The translations under genes and the position numbers were made by a program. Of a stretch of DNA of 64,000 bases, positions 26,099-34,442 are shown one piece after another. Position 1 is the stretch's first letter. Each line of letters begins with the position of its first letter. Source of the DNA: Sporomusa acidovorans (GTDB taxonomy: Bacteria; Bacillota; Negativicutes; Sporomusales; Sporomusaceae); NCBI RefSeq assembly GCF_002257695.2, contig NZ_CP155571.1; one strand, 5' to 3'. The notes under the pieces are model-generated. The model searched no databases and had not been told where the DNA came from. It worked only from the letters and a program-made list of their open reading frames with translations.

Positions 26099-26911
26099 AT
26101 AAAAAAACAAAATTATTTTTCTGAACATGAAGTAATTAATTGCTTTAGTGAACTAGGACTGTCAAAATATGAGGGAAAAATTTACTTAGCGTTACTTCGT
26201 CATAATCTTAGTTATGGCAGTGAGATTCAGAAACTTTCCGGTGTTCCCGGCCCGAAAGTATATGAAACATTAAATGCTCTTATAGATAAGGGATTGATCT
26301 ACCCTTCCGGTGAAAATCCGGTTCGTTATCAGCCTTTGCCGCTTGAAAATTTTATAAATTGTAATATTAAAAAATATAAGAGAATTAATAACTATTTACT
26401 TATGCATAAGGATGCTATAAGCCAAAATAAATATCCCAATTGGCTGTGGCAGATTCAAGGCGATGATAACCTTGTGGACAAGGCCAGGGAGTTAATTGAT
26501 AAAGCGGAAAAAACTATTTTGCTAAGTTTTTGGTATGAAGATGGCGTCAATATCCAAAAGCAATTGGAGGCTGCAATTAAACGTGAAGTAAAAGTAATAA
26601 GCAATCAGATGAGTGAGAGAATATTACCACTTGGGCAGGTATTTGGTCATGAATCCTGGACAGTTGTTGAAAAAATACATGTTTCTGAGTTTATTATGGT
26701 AGTTGATGATTTATATGGGATGTTTGCTTTTAAAAATCAGGACCAAAAAGTCGAAGGTTATTATTCTTTTAATCAAGGTGTGATTAGGATACTGGATACT
26801 TATATCCGGCATGATATATACATTAATAGGCTGCTTGCTGATTTTAGGGAACCAATAATAAAAAAATATGGAAAAGACTTGGAAAAATTACTGAATTTAT
26901 TCGGTGACTAA
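26099..26911 (+). CDS. TrmB-family transcriptional regulator
   Basis: 270 aa if started at 26099. The winged-helix domain (GLSKYEGKIYLALLRHNLSYGSEIQKLSGVPGPKVYETLNALIDKG) is fully encoded upstream of the first in-frame ATG, TTG or GTG that annotation would pick. The only start matching the domain and the AGAGG site is an ATA at 26099, followed by a run of seven A. Either a non-standard AUA start is used or the A-run hides a frameshift. The C-terminal half (LVDKARELIDKAEKTILLSFW) is the TrmB phospholipase-D-like effector domain. Its targets are unknown. Confidence 0.8.
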   Translation: MKKQNYFSEHEVINCFSELGLSKYEGKIYLALLRHNLSYGSEIQKLSGVPGPKVYETLNALIDKGLIYPSGENPVRYQPLPLENFINCNIKKYKRINNYLLMHKDAISQNKYPNWLWQIQGDDNLVDKARELIDKAEKTILLSFWYEDGVNIQKQLEAAIKREVKVISNQMSERILPLGQVFGHESWTVVEKIHVSEFIMVVDDLYGMFAFKNQDQKVEGYYSFNQGVIRILDTYIRHDIYINRLLADFREPIIKKYGKDLEKLLNLFGD

Positions 26912-26960
26912 CTAACCTTCAGATGAGGTTAAGATTCAACTGAAGTTAAATTTATTCTAT

Positions 26961-26978
26961 AACGATTTGAAAATCGTT
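26961..26978. repeat. Small inverted repeat
   Basis: AACGATTT-GA-AAATCGTT, downstream of the regulator; too AT-rich to call a terminator firmly. Confidence 0.35.
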
Positions 26979-27003
26979 AAGTCCGTATTTGTTGTTGAAA
27001 CGA

Positions 27004-27066
27004 CAAAAAAGGTCACTTTCTTTGTCTATTGTAGAAACAATAGGCTAAAAGAAGGTGACCTTTTTT
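27004..27066 (+). promoter_or_regulatory. Leader terminator/attenuator before the flavin-reductase-like gene
   Basis: AAAAAAGGTCAC pairs with GGTGACCTTTTTT around an inner TTGT/ACAA hairpin. It ends in a T-run 15 bases before the ribosome-binding site of the next gene. It may also terminate the upstream regulator gene. Confidence 0.6.
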
Positions 27067-27101
27067 ATTAGAATTAGGCAGGAAAGGAGGTGAAAAAAAC
27101 G

Positions 27102-27710
27102 ATGAGTAGTAACGTCAGGTGCCTGGCACCGCATAAACGGGAACAGGTGCTTCCCTTGCCGGTTGTATTACTATCTACTATGAGTAAAGACGGAATTCTA
27201 AATTTAGCTCCCTGGTCTAACATTACACCCATTCTGCGTCCGCTGGATGAAATTATTCTGGCTTCCTGGATTAAGCGGGATACCCTCAATAATATCAGAG
27301 ATACCGGTGAGTTTGTCGTCAATATTCCGCCGGTCAGTATGACTGAGCAGGTTATGGTTTGTTCAAAAGATTATCCGCCGGAGGTGAATGAGTTTGCCGA
27401 AGCCCATTTGCAGCCACGTTTGTCGCAAAAAGTTCAGGTTCCCGGTGTAGAAGGTTGTCTTGCTTGGCTGGAATGCACGTTGACAGAGGAAATAAAAAGG
27501 GAAAAATACTATTTAGTGATTGGCAAAGTTGTGAATTTGGCAGTTGATCAGCAGTATTTTAATGAAGCCGGTGAAATGGATTACGAGAAGGCCCAGCCAT
27601 TGTCCGGTATCCTGGGAGAAAAAGGTATGTGGTTTACTAGGCCTGTTTTTGGCGGAAGGTATGCAGAATATGCGGAAATGTTTACCGGTAAAAGTGTAGC
27701 GGCAAAATAG
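27102..27710 (+). CDS. Flavin reductase-like FMN-binding split-barrel protein
   Basis: 202 aa from the ATG at 27102; AAAGGAGG precedes at about 11 bases, while the GTG at 27090 touches it. The pattern PLPVVLLSTMSKDGILNLAPWSNI, ASWIKRDTLNNIRDTGEFVVNI and CLAWLECTLTEEI is that of the DIM6/NTAB flavin reductase family. Such proteins reduce or bind flavin and can release iron from chelates. Its position before a TBDR suggests it may act on the imported ligand. The exact reaction is unknown. Confidence 0.85.
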   Translation: MSSNVRCLAPHKREQVLPLPVVLLSTMSKDGILNLAPWSNITPILRPLDEIILASWIKRDTLNNIRDTGEFVVNIPPVSMTEQVMVCSKDYPPEVNEFAEAHLQPRLSQKVQVPGVEGCLAWLECTLTEEIKREKYYLVIGKVVNLAVDQQYFNEAGEMDYEKAQPLSGILGEKGMWFTRPVFGGRYAEYAEMFTGKSVAAK

Positions 27711-27723
27711 GAGTTAAAGGAAT

Positions 27724-27768
27724 AAAGCCTACCGGATGAAGCAGACGTGCCTTCATCCGGTAGGCTTT
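27724..27768 (+). promoter_or_regulatory. Strong hairpin between flavin-reductase-like gene and TBDR
   Basis: An 18-bp near-perfect stem (AAAGCCTACCGGATGAAG with CTTCATCCGGTAGGCTTT) ends about 30 bases before the TBDR start. There is no proper T-run, so it may be an mRNA-stability or processing element, or a weak attenuator. Confidence 0.55.
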
Positions 27769-27800
27769 ATAAAAAAGAAGCAAAAAAGTGGTGATATGGA

Positions 27801-29906
27801 ATGCCTGCAAAAAAAAAGATTTTAACCTGTACAATAGTATTGGGGTTCGGAATTTGCGGAGCTTTTTCTCCCGTGCGGGCGGAAGAGGTTGCTAACTTTG
27901 ACATGGAACAAATTATTGTTACTGCCGATGCCGAGAAATCGGCGGAGCAAAGCGAGAGCAGTATAGTCAGTACAAAAATTGTTAAACCGGGTAAAGCGAC
28001 TAATGTTTCCGATTTACTGACTGACTTGGTGGGTGTGGACATCGTGCGGCGGGCCATAGTCGGCGACAATCAAGATACAGTAAAACTCAGGGGCTTTGAC
28101 GGTTCGCGGTTTATGGTTTTAATTGATGGCAGGCCGGTTAATTCTGCCGGAGTCGTAGGCGGCTGTTATGTGGATTGGGGGACATTTCCCCTGGACAATG
28201 TGGATAAAATAGAAGTAATTCGGGGTCCGAAGTCTGCCGTCTACGGTAATACGCTGGGGGGAGTTATCAATATCATTACGAAACAGGGCGGCACAAAACC
28301 ATATACCAGTCTGCAAACCATGTGGGGCAGCAAAAACCTGGAGAGATATCAATTTGAGCACAGTGGCAAACAAGGTAATTTAAGCTACGTGATAACTGCC
28401 GGCAAAGATAAAAGGGATGCTTATTTGCGTAATAACTATTTTGACAGCGAAAACTATTCCCTGAAGACCACATATTCTTTTCCAACTAAAGAAGAATTGA
28501 CGGTCGGCATTCAATCGACAAGGACAAAACGCGGATATATTATGAGTAATCGTCAGTCACAAGACCCGGACAATCCTTTATATTACGAACCCATAGACCC
28601 GGACTACCCTGTAGCGGACGGTGAAAGCATTCCGCTCGGCGGACCGCCGGTTTGCAGCCCTAATTCCCGTGCCTACGCAGACAAAACCAAAACATATTAC
28701 GATATCTCTTATCGTAAGCCTACCCGTGACGGTTTTTGGAAATTGCAATGGTTTAAGAACAAGGAAGACCGGAAAGATTATAATTATTCCGCCGCAGATG
28801 CCGGTAAACTGATTTTTGACCGGAAGACAGGAACTGACCGGTCTCAGGGGTGGGCTTTACAGCAGGTAAAAAACATTGGAAGCCACAAGCTAACGTATGG
28901 CTGGGAACACCGGGATATTGGCTACGGCGACATCATCAATAATTATATCGATCCGGCCTTGATGGCCTATGCTTATCCGAATGAGCTTTCTTCGGAAAAG
29001 ATGGATGTTGAAGGAGCGTACTTGCAGGATGAATATCAGGCGAATCCCAAGTTAACCTACTTATTTGGCTTACGCTACGATAAGTATGAGGGCCGTTCAG
29101 ACAGAGATCCTAACGTTAAAATGAGACCCATTGACGGCAGCGCATTTAGTCCGAAGTTTGAAGTCAGTTATCAGTTTGACCCCCAAACCGTTGGCTATTT
29201 GTCCGTAAACCGAGGGTACCGGGTGCCGACTTTGCCTGAATTTTATTGGTGGTCGGAGGGATATATGAAAAACTATCCTGATATCAAATTAAAAGCGGAA
29301 GACGCCAGATTTTACGAGATCGGCCTTAAGAAAAAAATCAGTGACAAGACCAATTACCGGATTTCCGGCTATTATAGCGAAATCGGTGATTATATTTTCA
29401 ACAATTTCAAAAGTGCCGGCAGTACCAATCAATATATGATATACAACATAGACAAAGCCAAAATTTGGGGATTTGAAGCGGACGGAGAGCATAAACTGCG
29501 GGATAACTTAACTGTTTTTGCTAATTATACCTATCAAAAGACTAAAAAACAGGGCGACCGCTATGATACTTTTCAGTTAAGCGATGAATTGGATTATCAT
29601 CCTCGCAATAAAGTAAATGTCGGTTTTCGCTATACAACGGCAAATAATACACAAATTGCAATGAGTGCCCGCTATGTAGGGGAACAAAAGACTATTTACC
29701 GTTACACGAAAAACGGCGGTGTAGCCAACAAATTGGTATCATTGCCGGATTATACAACAGTTAACGTTAGTGCCAGCCGGATGATAAATAAAAATACGGA
29801 GGTTAGCTTGTTTATTGATAATATTTTTAATAAAGGATACAGTGAAACTTTCGGCTATCCGATGGAAGGAAGAACATATGGTGTTTCCTGCAAATATCAA
29901 TTTTAA
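27801..29906 (+). CDS. TonB-dependent outer-membrane receptor
   Basis: 701 aa, complete. Signal peptide ending near PVRAEE, TonB-box-like MEQIIVTADAEK, plug domain (DTVKLRGFDGSRFMVLIDGRPVN, DKIEVIRGPKSAVYGNTLGGVINII) and barrel with the C-terminal strand YGVSCKYQF. The most similar receptor in the window is the one at 43944, including the ETFGYPMEGRTY versus QTAGIPMMGRNY ending. It follows the flavin-reductase-like gene and could import an iron or other metal complex. Confidence 0.94.
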   Translation: MPAKKKILTCTIVLGFGICGAFSPVRAEEVANFDMEQIIVTADAEKSAEQSESSIVSTKIVKPGKATNVSDLLTDLVGVDIVRRAIVGDNQDTVKLRGFDGSRFMVLIDGRPVNSAGVVGGCYVDWGTFPLDNVDKIEVIRGPKSAVYGNTLGGVINIITKQGGTKPYTSLQTMWGSKNLERYQFEHSGKQGNLSYVITAGKDKRDAYLRNNYFDSENYSLKTTYSFPTKEELTVGIQSTRTKRGYIMSNRQSQDPDNPLYYEPIDPDYPVADGESIPLGGPPVCSPNSRAYADKTKTYYDISYRKPTRDGFWKLQWFKNKEDRKDYNYSAADAGKLIFDRKTGTDRSQGWALQQVKNIGSHKLTYGWEHRDIGYGDIINNYIDPALMAYAYPNELSSEKMDVEGAYLQDEYQANPKLTYLFGLRYDKYEGRSDRDPNVKMRPIDGSAFSPKFEVSYQFDPQTVGYLSVNRGYRVPTLPEFYWWSEGYMKNYPDIKLKAEDARFYEIGLKKKISDKTNYRISGYYSEIGDYIFNNFKSAGSTNQYMIYNIDKAKIWGFEADGEHKLRDNLTVFANYTYQKTKKQGDRYDTFQLSDELDYHPRNKVNVGFRYTTANNTQIAMSARYVGEQKTIYRYTKNGGVANKLVSLPDYTTVNVSASRMINKNTEVSLFIDNIFNKGYSETFGYPMEGRTYGVSCKYQF

Positions 29907-29918
29907 TTATCCCTGATT

Positions 29919-29965
29919 AAAGGTATGAAGCCGATCAAGGACGTGAATAGTCCCTGATTGGCGGT
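29919..29965 (+). promoter_or_regulatory. Degenerate GGTATGAAGCC leader (copy C)
   Basis: The left arm AAAGGTATGAAGCC is kept; the inner GCCGATCAAGGAC / GTCCCTGATTGGC stem forms, but the outer right arm is lost. It lies directly before a TBDR fragment. Confidence 0.5.
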
Positions 29966-29986
29966 AAAAATACGGTTCGGTTAGCC

Positions 29987-30361
29987 GTGAATCGAAAAAT
30001 TAATAACGATACTAATATTTATGCATCCTGGGGCCAGTTCTTCAGAGCACCAATTGTTGAAGAACTGTATAGCCTTGGCTTGCCAATGGGTAATCCGGAT
30101 TTACGCCCGGAAAAGGGGGACACGGTTACTTTGGGTATGAATACGAAGCTGAGTACTGGTACGAATTTGCAGGCCAGTGTTTTTAGCAACCGCCTTGATG
30201 ATGCAATAGTATGGCAGCCCGCCACTTCTATTTTGGCCTGGAACAGCGGATGCAAGGCTAAGCACCGCCGGCTGTTTGTCGCTATGATCCGACAGGTTGG
30301 CATAAACACTTTTTGGATTTTGTATTTTGAGACAAGGTTGTCAATAGCTATTTCTGAGTAA
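29987..30361 (+). pseudogene. Internal fragment of a TonB-dependent receptor
   Basis: Residues 1-77 (NDTNIYASWGQFFRAPIVEELY...MGNPDLRPEKGDTVTLGMN...NRLDDAIVW) match the central barrel signature of TBDRs. The start (plug) and the last strands are absent, and the sequence after IVWQP has no barrel pattern. It has no ribosome-binding site. It is the remnant of another receptor. Confidence 0.85.
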
Positions 30362-30365
30362 AAAC

Positions 30366-30406
30366 CCATATTTTTATAATTTTTTACAAAAATTATAAAA
30401 ATATGG
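30366..30406. terminator. Long AT-rich perfect inverted repeat
   Basis: 19-bp arms (30366-30384 and 30388-30406, CCATATTTTTATAATTTTT and its complement) with a 3-base loop; likely a bidirectional terminator or a cruciform. Confidence 0.5.
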
Positions 30407-30560
30407 AAAAATACTCAAAACAATATTGACAATATATAAAATATATGGTAAATTTATGAAAGACAAGGGGGATTGTGAAAATATTCCCAAAAATATGATA
30501 CGAAGATCATAGGTTCTTACTTTTTAACTAATTTAATAATCAATGATTAGTGGTCTGAAG

Positions 30561-30616
30561 GTCATTAGTTTTTTTGCTGTTGCTGAAGTGACAGCAGGAA
30601 ACTAATGGCTTTTTAT
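30561..30616 (+). promoter_or_regulatory. Leader hairpin, GTCATTAG type, copy G1
   Basis: GTCATTAGTTT ... AAACTAATGGC outer stem with inner GCTGT/ACAGC and a TTTTTATTT tail. It is preceded by GGTCTGAAG, resembling the left side of the other leaders. It is nearly identical to copy G2 at 30722. Confidence 0.65.
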
Positions 30617-30721
30617 TTGAGAAATATGGCAGAAAGGAGGGATGTGGCAAATACGGAATAAAAGCCCTTGGTGACAGGAATTCACGCTATAAAGTTGATC
30701 AAGTGGATTGGTGGCCTGAAG

Positions 30722-30778
30722 GTCATTAGTTTTTGCTGTTGCTGAAGTGACAGCAGAAAACTAATGACTTTTATTTAT
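30722..30778 (+). promoter_or_regulatory. Leader hairpin, GTCATTAG type, copy G2
   Basis: GTCATTAGTTTT ... GAAAACTAATGAC outer stem, inner GCTGT/ACAGC, and a TTTTATTTATTT tail; preceded by GGCCTGAAG. About 160 bases after copy G1 and upstream of the TSUP transporter. Confidence 0.65.
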
Positions 30779-31009
30779 TTAAAATCGCGGTGCTCCTAAG
30801 ACGCCGGCACCAACAAGTAGTAAAGGACCATGGCAGGTGGTAAAGCGCGGCAATATTCCGCGTCGAAGGAAAGCGGGCAAGCCTGCTATAAGTAATTTGG
30901 ACGAATAAATAGTAGGGAAAATTTTATATTTGATGTTGCTATACTGGAGGTGAAAACAAGTGAGTAATCAGGGCGAAATTTGGAGTGATGATTGAAAGGA
31001 GAGTTCTGT

Positions 31010-31768
31010 ATGGAACTGTTGGCATTTTGGGTATTAGGCATAGCGATTGGAGCATTCGGTACGCTAGCTGGAATAGGCGGTGGTTTTTTTCTAGTACCTT
31101 TTTTTACTTTAGTTTTACACTGGTCTCCCCAACATGCGGTCGGGACTTCACTTTTTGTCGTCTTTTTAAATGCAGTTTCGGGTTCATTTGCCTATATTAA
31201 ACAGAAAAAGGTTTACTATGATGCAGCAGTTCGATTTAGCCTTGCCGCCTTGCCCGGATCAATTATCGGCAGTTATATGGTCCAATACTTTTCAGGTAAC
31301 AGCTTTCACATAACCTTCGGAATTGTACTTTTGCTTCTTGCCCTTTTCATGGTTTTTCGCTCATCTGTTAAAGGAGTAGAAGAAAACTTTCAAAAGGAAT
31401 CTTTTTCCTACAACCGTCCCTTAGGTATTGGTATAAGTGTTATAGTGGGGTTTTTATCCAGCATATTAGGAATAGGCGGCGGCCTTATCCATGTTCCCGC
31501 TATGGTATACCTGCTTTTATTTCCTGCACATATCGCTACGGCCACCTCACACTTTGTCCTTGCCATTTCCACCCTCTTCGGAGCTGCTTCTCATTTGCTA
31601 CTTGGCCACGTACTGTTACTACCAACAATAACCATAGGAACCGGAGCGGTTATCGGCGCACAAGCAGGCGCCAAATTATCCCTAAAAGTAAAATCCCGCA
31701 GAATAATCCTCCTGTTGTCTTTTGTTCTGTTTTCCGTAGGATTAAGACTGGTATGGGGCGGGTTTTAA
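31010..31768 (+). CDS. TSUP (TauE/SafE) family membrane transporter
   Basis: 252 aa from the ATG at 31010, with GAAAGGAGAG upstream; the frame also begins at 30992 but that would contain the ribosome-binding site. Eight hydrophobic segments in two similar halves; the glycine-rich repeats GIGGGFFLVPFF and GIGGGLIHVPAMV are the family hallmark. TSUP proteins move sulfur-containing or organic anions across the inner membrane; the substrate here is unknown. Confidence 0.9.
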   Translation: MELLAFWVLGIAIGAFGTLAGIGGGFFLVPFFTLVLHWSPQHAVGTSLFVVFLNAVSGSFAYIKQKKVYYDAAVRFSLAALPGSIIGSYMVQYFSGNSFHITFGIVLLLLALFMVFRSSVKGVEENFQKESFSYNRPLGIGISVIVGFLSSILGIGGGLIHVPAMVYLLLFPAHIATATSHFVLAISTLFGAASHLLLGHVLLLPTITIGTGAVIGAQAGAKLSLKVKSRRIILLLSFVLFSVGLRLVWGGF

Positions 31769-32322
31769 GAGAAGGGATAAATAAAAAGTCCAAGGCAAAA
31801 ATCCTTGAACAATAAATACTTTCGGGTTTCCGAGAGCGTACTACTGAAGAGGGGAGGGTTAATCAATGAATTGGCGAATCGAATTTCGGCGTTAAACTTA
31901 CGTTTTTTTGTCCTTTGCATCCTTACTTCTCCGGCCACGAGATTTCTCTCGGTCGGCCGCCACTAAGATGCTATATCTTTAATCAGGACAAACCTTACGC
32001 CACCGTCATAAATTGGCAATGGCAGTAAGTTCCAGCTATTCAACACAGTTGCTGAGTGTATTTGTAGGTGGCAACAACTTCGGCTTGATCTAACAGAACG
32101 ATTGTTGGTTTCAGTAGCGAGTTCCGAGAGGATAGACAAGCCCATCCCCATTGAGCTTTCAGAGTGGGAAGCCAACCTTGCCTGTGTTCAAACTGCGGTT
32201 TGCATAAGGTCAATGCAATCATCTGTATCGCGGAGATGATAGTCAAACGTACCAGGTAGTGCGATTGTGGTCTTTTTGCAAATGTAACTCCTGTAATAAA
32301 AACAAAAGGAGAGAAAATTAAA
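31769..32322. other. Gap without a recognised gene
   Basis: No frame has both a start signal and a family pattern. A minus-strand frame at 31963-32175 shows GMGLSIL, which recalls a histidine-kinase G-box, but the context does not fit. Probably decayed mobile or regulatory DNA. Confidence 0.4.
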
Positions 32323-33183
32323 ATGAATATGGAAAATTTGGCTAATATTAATGAATTCGGTGAAGTGTATGGACGGTTTTGTAAAACAATAGAGGACTTT
32401 GACTTGCTAAATGACATTAAAGAGATAGTATTTCTTTTTTCGGGCGGAAAAGACGCCACTTTTGGTTTCTATTTCATGAATAAATACATCAGAGAAAATA
32501 TGCCAAATATAAAATTACATGCATTAATGGTTACGTACCCAACTCATGTATATTATAAAAAAGACAAAAAAAAGTACGATTCTTTTCAACGGGTTATAAA
32601 TTTTTGGAATAATATAGGGGTGTCATTTGAAATATTTGATTCGGACAAAGAGGACCTTAATAAAGAATCTACTGATGGTTGCAAAACCTGTAAGTCAATC
32701 AGAAAAAAGATTATTGATAATTATTTAAGCAATATTACCGACAAAAAAAATACGGCTATTGTTACAGGCTATACTCTTTATGACGTTTTAGCCTATCTAC
32801 AAGAATATAGTTTAGTAACTAATTTTAGTCTTAAGATGGATGGCTATGATAAAAGGACTACTGGAAGAGTTATGAATTGTTTGCATAAAATGAATATAAA
32901 AGAAAATTTACCAAACGGATTTCGAATTATTCGTCCGTTATTAGTGTTTAAAGAAGATGAAATTAGAAATTATTTGCATAATTTCAATATTCCTTATGTT
33001 GACACTCCGTGCGTTGTAGCGCCAACTAAACATAAGCGAGCATATTTTCAATCATTAAACGTTGTGTCTCACATCAATAACTCAAACTATTCCGGGGTGC
33101 TCACCTTTTTGAAAAAGAACCACATTGAATTTCCCAATTCATTTGAAGACATCGAATATGACAATTTTTTCACGGATTGTTAA
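32323..33183 (+). CDS. PP-loop ATP-pyrophosphatase-like protein
   Basis: 286 aa with an AAAGGAGAG site before the ATG. The PP-loop motif FLFSGGKDAT lies near residues 38-47. A CKTCKSIRKK pair near residue 120 and a third cysteine in VDTPC near residue 228, followed by KHKRAYF, recall TtcA/Ncs6-like sulfur-transfer enzymes, which bind an Fe-S cluster through three Cys. Members adenylate a substrate, often tRNA or a small metabolite, for thiolation or amidation. The specific substrate is not evident. Codon use is AT-rich, unlike the flanking ABC genes, suggesting acquisition. Confidence 0.75.
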   Translation: MNMENLANINEFGEVYGRFCKTIEDFDLLNDIKEIVFLFSGGKDATFGFYFMNKYIRENMPNIKLHALMVTYPTHVYYKKDKKKYDSFQRVINFWNNIGVSFEIFDSDKEDLNKESTDGCKTCKSIRKKIIDNYLSNITDKKNTAIVTGYTLYDVLAYLQEYSLVTNFSLKMDGYDKRTTGRVMNCLHKMNIKENLPNGFRIIRPLLVFKEDEIRNYLHNFNIPYVDTPCVVAPTKHKRAYFQSLNVVSHINNSNYSGVLTFLKKNHIEFPNSFEDIEYDNFFTDC

Positions 33184-33242
33184 ATGGCGATGCAATTGTT
33201 CCTGCAAGCTCCCATTATAAAATATTGAAAGAGGTGTTTTTA

Positions 33243-34094
33243 ATGCAAAATGATAGAAAGCTTATAATAAATGCAGCGTTAACCGGATTAGTTCCTCAAA
33301 AGGCAGATACACCATATGTACCTATTACGATTGATGAAATAGTAAAAGATGGAATATTATGTTATAAAGCCGGAGCAAGTATGTTGCATATTCATGCTAG
33401 ACATGAAAACGGTAAGCCAGCCTATGAAAAAGAAATATATAAAGAAATTTTATCTGGAATTCGAGAAGCCTGTCCAAATGTAGTTATTGCAGTTACTACT
33501 TCTTATAGAGTGCACAAAGATTTTGATTGCAGAACCGAGGTTCTTTCCCTTGAAGGTTCTGCAAAACCTGATATGGCTAGTTTAACATTAGGTTCTTTAA
33601 ACTTCAGAAATTCTGTTTCAATTACTGAACCTGCTGAGATTCAGAGATTAATTTCTATTATGAAAGAAAGGGATATAAAGCCTGAAATTGAGTTGTTTGA
33701 TTCTGGAATGGTTAACTATTTAAGTTATCTTATAAGAAAAAAAATATTAGAATTTCCAATATACGCAAATTTTATATTGGGGAATATTGCAACAGCTCAA
33801 GCTTCAGTTTCCGATGTAGCTTACCTTGTTAATATGTTACCAGAAGGAGTGATATGGGGGGGTGCAGGAATAGGCGTTAATCAACTTATGGCTAATGCAA
33901 GTGCTATTATAATGGGCGGACACGTCAGAGTTGGACTTGAAGATAATTTATATTATGACATGGCAAAAACAGAGCTTGCTACTAACGAACAATTGGTTAA
34001 AAGAGTTGTAGAGATAGCCAAGTTGTTTCAAAGAGAAATAGCTGACCCTTTATATGTCAGGAATTTGTTAGGCCTTAATTCAAACATATCCTAA
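33243..34094 (+). CDS. BKACE family beta-keto acid cleavage enzyme (DUF849)
   Basis: 283 aa from the ATG at 33243, preceded by GAAAGAGGTG; the longer frame from 33177 overlaps the previous gene. The zinc-site motif MLHIHAR is near residue 46, and GAGIGVNQLMANASAIIMGGHVRVGLEDN is the conserved C-terminal block. BKACE enzymes use Zn to cleave a beta-keto acid with acetyl-CoA, as 3-keto-5-aminohexanoate in lysine fermentation. The substrate of this one is unknown. It lies 60 bases after the PP-loop gene, probably in one transcript. Confidence 0.88.
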   Translation: MQNDRKLIINAALTGLVPQKADTPYVPITIDEIVKDGILCYKAGASMLHIHARHENGKPAYEKEIYKEILSGIREACPNVVIAVTTSYRVHKDFDCRTEVLSLEGSAKPDMASLTLGSLNFRNSVSITEPAEIQRLISIMKERDIKPEIELFDSGMVNYLSYLIRKKILEFPIYANFILGNIATAQASVSDVAYLVNMLPEGVIWGGAGIGVNQLMANASAIIMGGHVRVGLEDNLYYDMAKTELATNEQLVKRVVEIAKLFQREIADPLYVRNLLGLNSNIS

Positions 34095-34177
34095 GATGCT
34101 GTGGAATAACGAATTAAAAATTTAAACTAATTTCCTTTATTTGGTTATTTAGTGCGGAATATTATACACAGGGATCC

Positions 34178-34275
34178 GTAGGCTAAGCACACAATGCCTT
34201 ACCGGTAGCGGCAGGTTTTTGTGTGCTTGCCTCCGAACCGTACGTGCACTTCTCGACACATACGGTTTCTCTGCT
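34178..34275 (-). mobile_element. 3' end (domains V and VI) of a group II intron
   Basis: On the minus strand 34270-34235 folds into the domain V hairpin: ACCGTATGTGTCGAGAAG and GTGCACGTACGGTTC, very like bacterial intron D5. It is followed by a D6-like stem (AAGCACACA with TGTGTGCTT). The canonical GAGCCG start of D5 reads GAAACCG here, so the catalytic triad may be lost. No reverse transcriptase frame is present, so it is a dead tail. Confidence 0.7.
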
Positions 34276-34442
34276 TTTAAATCTTCCAAATTCGGTCTGT
34301 TCCAACAGGAATAGCGCACTCACTTCCGCGTGATTTGTAGTTGCCTGTAGCTCAACAATGTAGTTTTACAACAAAATAAGCTCAAAGACAACTGGTTTGT
34401 GCCGTTTTGAGTTTTGAGTCAAGCGAAAGGACTGGTTTAAGG
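34276..34442. other. Remainder of the gap after the intron tail
   Basis: On the minus strand a short stretch (ECAIPVGTDRIWKI then stop) could be the last codons of the intron-encoded protein; this is uncertain. Nothing else was recognised. Confidence 0.35.

Larger units (their letters stand above)
30407..31009. other. Gap with duplicated leaders and aborted starts
   Basis: It contains two hairpin leaders (listed separately). Each is followed by a good ribosome-binding site and a very short frame: GTG near 30636 coding MANTE-stop, and GTG near 30960 coding an 11-residue peptide. Between about 30783 and 30908 a 40-codon frame ends in RKAGKPAISNLDE, perhaps the end of a lost gene. Confidence 0.5.

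Noticed and set aside
31963..32175. GMGLSIL on the minus strand as a histidine-kinase remnant
   Set aside because: Only one short motif fits; the other kinase boxes are missing and the following residues do not match.
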